Part shown: one piece after another, positions 62,489-64,000 of the stretch
Layout of the letters: each line of letters opens with the position of its first letter
Position numbering within the stretch: the stretch's first letter is position 1
Assembly: GCF_000821065.1 (NCBI RefSeq)
Contig: NZ_CDGG01000001.1
Location: 1,922,001 to 1,986,000 of the forward strand
Direction: 5' to 3'
Source of the DNA: Oceanobacillus oncorhynchi
GTDB taxonomy: Bacteria > Bacillota > Bacilli > Bacillales > Amphibacillaceae
Length of the DNA: 64,000 nucleotides
Translations under genes and position numbers: made by a program
Notes under the pieces: model-generated
Told to the model about the DNA's origin: nothing
Seen by the model: only the letters and a program-made list of their open reading frames with translations
The model's database searches: none

Positions 62489-62659
62489 ATGAAGGAAAAC
62501 CCGATTGTTCCCGTAACGATCCCAGCATCAACTTCCTCTACGCCTGTAAATCCAGTAGCGGAAGTTTCTTGTCATTCTCTACAGCTAACAATTTTTGAAG
62601 GTTGTCAGGAATCTTTGGCAGTTGCCTTGATAAAGGAGGTGTGCCACCATGCTGGTTGA
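62489..62659 (+). CDS. IS66 accessory protein (TnpA-like), short
   Basis: 56 residues, MKENPIVPVTIPASTSSTP to CHHAG, with AGGAGGT 9 bases upstream. Only the C-terminal LQLTIFEGCQESLAVALIKEV resembles the end of IS66 first-orf proteins; the helix-turn-helix part is missing. It overlaps the start of TnpB by 11 bases, so it may be kept to couple translation. Confidence 0.65.
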   Translation: MKENPIVPVTIPASTSSTPVNPVAEVSCHSLQLTIFEGCQESLAVALIKEVCHHAG

Positions 62660-63005
62660 CTTCTCCCAGATGAAAAATTGTTATTTAGTCTGTGGCTATA
62701 CAGATCTTCGCAAAGGCATTGATGGTCTGGCTTCCGTAATCACCAGTCAATTTCAATTAGATATTTTAGATGAATCTGTTTTCCTATTCTGCGGGAGAAG
62801 GACGGATCGATTTAAAGCTCTCTGGTTTGATGGAGAAGGTTTTTATTTACTTTATAAGCGATACGATCAGGGAAAGTTAACTTGGCCGCGTTCGCAAACC
62901 GACGTTGAAAAACTGACACCAAAACAAATCGAGTGGCTGTTTGACGGTTTTTCCATCTATCAAAAACAAAAAATTCAACCTGCCAAATTAGGTGTCCTCA
63001 CTTAA
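62649..63005 (+). CDS. tnpB: IS66 Orf2 protein TnpB
   Basis: 118 residues. CGYTDLRKGIDGLASVI, VFLFCGRRTDRFKALWFDGEGFYLLYKR and WPRSQ are the conserved core of the IS66 TnpB (Orf2) family. Required for transposition in IS66 elements by an unknown mechanism. Not related to the RNA-guided TnpB at 34450-35622 despite the name. AAAGGAGGT upstream. Confidence 0.92.
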   Translation: MLVDFSQMKNCYLVCGYTDLRKGIDGLASVITSQFQLDILDESVFLFCGRRTDRFKALWFDGEGFYLLYKRYDQGKLTWPRSQTDVEKLTPKQIEWLFDGFSIYQKQKIQPAKLGVLT

Positions 63006-63102
63006 TCATGGGGGAGAGAAATTTTTTTAAAAATTTTTTCTTCCCTTTTTGATAAAGTGTGGTACGATAAAAGAAATTATTTGGACACAGGGGGTGAATA
63101 CG

Positions 63103-64000
63103 TTGACAGAATTGGAAAAGAAGCTGATGAAACAAATCGAACATTTGACAATTCAAAATGAAAAACAAGCAAAACAAATTGAACAGCTGATTAACCAGCT
63201 GACCAATATGAATCGTCGACTATTTGGAACATCATCCGAAAAGAATCCTCAAGGTCAACTCTCCTTCTTCGAAGAAGACAATAATTCCCCTTTTAGCGAG
63301 GCAGAGCAACCTGCAGACAAAGCCGTTGAAATAGAGACCATCTCTTATCAGCGAAAAAAATATCAAGGGCAGCGGGCCGATATCACAAGAGACTTGCCTA
63401 TCGTGGTGGAAGAACACACTCTTCCGTCCGATAGCCAGGTCTGTTCGTGCTGTGCCAGCCCATTAAAACATCTTGGGAAGCGAGAAGCTCGAACGGAGTT
63501 AGAGTTTATCCCAGCTCATTTAGTAAAACATGTACATTATGAACATGCTTATGAATGCTTAGCCTGTAAGAAAACCGGTCAAAATCACATTCTCCGACAA
63601 AAAGCACCGGAACCAGCCTTAGCTAAAAGTTTAGCTGGACCGAGCGTGTTAGCCTGTAATCTCTATCAAAAGCTGGAGATGAGTATTCCTTATCATCGTC
63701 AGGAAAAAGAATGGGCAAGATATGGATTGAAGGTTTCCCGGCGAACGTTGGCAAACTGGGCGATTCGAAGTTCCGAAGAATGGCTGGAGCCATTGTACCA
63801 ACAAATGAGAGAAAAATTACTTCTAGAACCTGTGCTCTCCGCTGATGAAACGACCTATCAAATTTTACGCCGGGCAGACGAAAAGTCAGCTACAGCCGAT
63901 GCGAGGATATGGTTATTTCGAACAGCGGAAGCCGCCGAACATCCCATTATTCTCTACCATTCTTCCGAGACGCGCCGGTTTGAAGTAGCAGAAACCTTTC
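63103..64000 (+). CDS. IS66 transposase (TnpC), N-terminal part
   Basis: The frame is open from a TTG at 63103 (GGGGTG 5 bases before) to the window end, about 299 residues. N-terminal coiled coil (IEHLTIQNEKQAKQIEQLIN), the leucine-rich MNRRLFGTSSEK motif, a zinc-binding pair CSCC and CLACKK, then the DDE domain beginning SADETTYQIL with the first catalytic Asp. The C-terminus is cut by the window edge. Confidence 0.9.
   Translation, partial: MTELEKKLMKQIEHLTIQNEKQAKQIEQLINQLTNMNRRLFGTSSEKNPQGQLSFFEEDNNSPFSEAEQPADKAVEIETISYQRKKYQGQRADITRDLPIVVEEHTLPSDSQVCSCCASPLKHLGKREARTELEFIPAHLVKHVHYEHAYECLACKKTGQNHILRQKAPEPALAKSLAGPSVLACNLYQKLEMSIPYHRQEKEWARYGLKVSRRTLANWAIRSSEEWLEPLYQQMREKLLLEPVLSADETTYQILRRADEKSATADARIWLFRTAEAAEHPIILYHSSETRRFEVAETF

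Larger units (their letters stand above)
62403..64000 (+). mobile_element. IS66-family insertion sequence, left part
   Basis: Left end GTAAGCGGGA is the usual IS66-type terminus. The genes follow the IS66 order (accessory orf, tnpB, transposase). The right end lies outside the window. Confidence 0.85.

Noticed and set aside
62649..63005. Second RNA-guided TnpB nuclease
   Set aside because: The IS66 Orf2 protein shares only the name; it is 118 residues and has no RuvC motifs.

Overview
The window looks like the chromosome of a low-GC Gram-positive of the family Bacillaceae. Evidence: AGGAGG ribosome sites, many TTG and GTG starts, lipobox lipoproteins, catabolite-response-like sites, a gal operon with a Gram-positive type GalT, and IolI and IolS that read like those of Bacillus subtilis. 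Dispersed repeats and mobile elements suggest Oceanobacillus, Virgibacillus or a relative; the genus is inference. No rRNA, tRNA or CRISPR was seen. Almost everything concerns uptake and breakdown of sugars, polyols and phosphorylated carbon compounds, broken up by insertion elements.

1-15.3 kb: the 3' end of a GH13 glycosidase; three tandem YehR-like lipoproteins, one with a non-autonomous IS4-type element in its leader; a glycerol-3-phosphate ABC transporter (ugpC, A, E, B) followed by two glycerophosphodiesterases; an AraC regulator, an acetyltransferase, an esterase, a broken Rpn nuclease gene and a thiosulfate-type transporter.

15.5-34 kb: a galactitol locus (PTS IIA, IIB, IIC, dehydrogenase, DeoR regulator, with a divergent kinase-aldolase pair making a full route to triose phosphates); a Leloir operon galK-galE-galT facing a ROK repressor that shares a near-identical 21-bp site with it; an alpha-galactoside locus (ABC transporter without its own ATPase, LacI and AraC regulators, GH4 alpha-galactosidase). 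34-36.6 kb: an IS605-type tnpB element lying inside, and replacing part of, a purine/uracil-type permease gene. 37-40.6 kb: a PRD regulator with built-in PTS domains and an ascorbate-type IIB/IIC pair.

41-57.2 kb is the most unusual part. Five paralogous periplasmic-type binding proteins accompany a single fused permease and one ATPase of the Fbp/Afu type, together with four predicted phosphatases (two HAD, one PHP, one inositol-monophosphatase type). Three of the binding-protein genes have the same operator-like 14-mer in the spacer of the same promoter. I read this as an organophosphate (sugar- or inositol-phosphate) scavenging island rather than an iron system. It is interrupted by a complete IS4-family element (7-bp duplication) and a group II intron that sits inside a dispersed repeat. 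57-64 kb: an almost gene-free stretch with a 30-bp palindrome, then a LacX-type epimerase, iolI, iolS, an AraC regulator, and the left part of an IS66 element running off the window.
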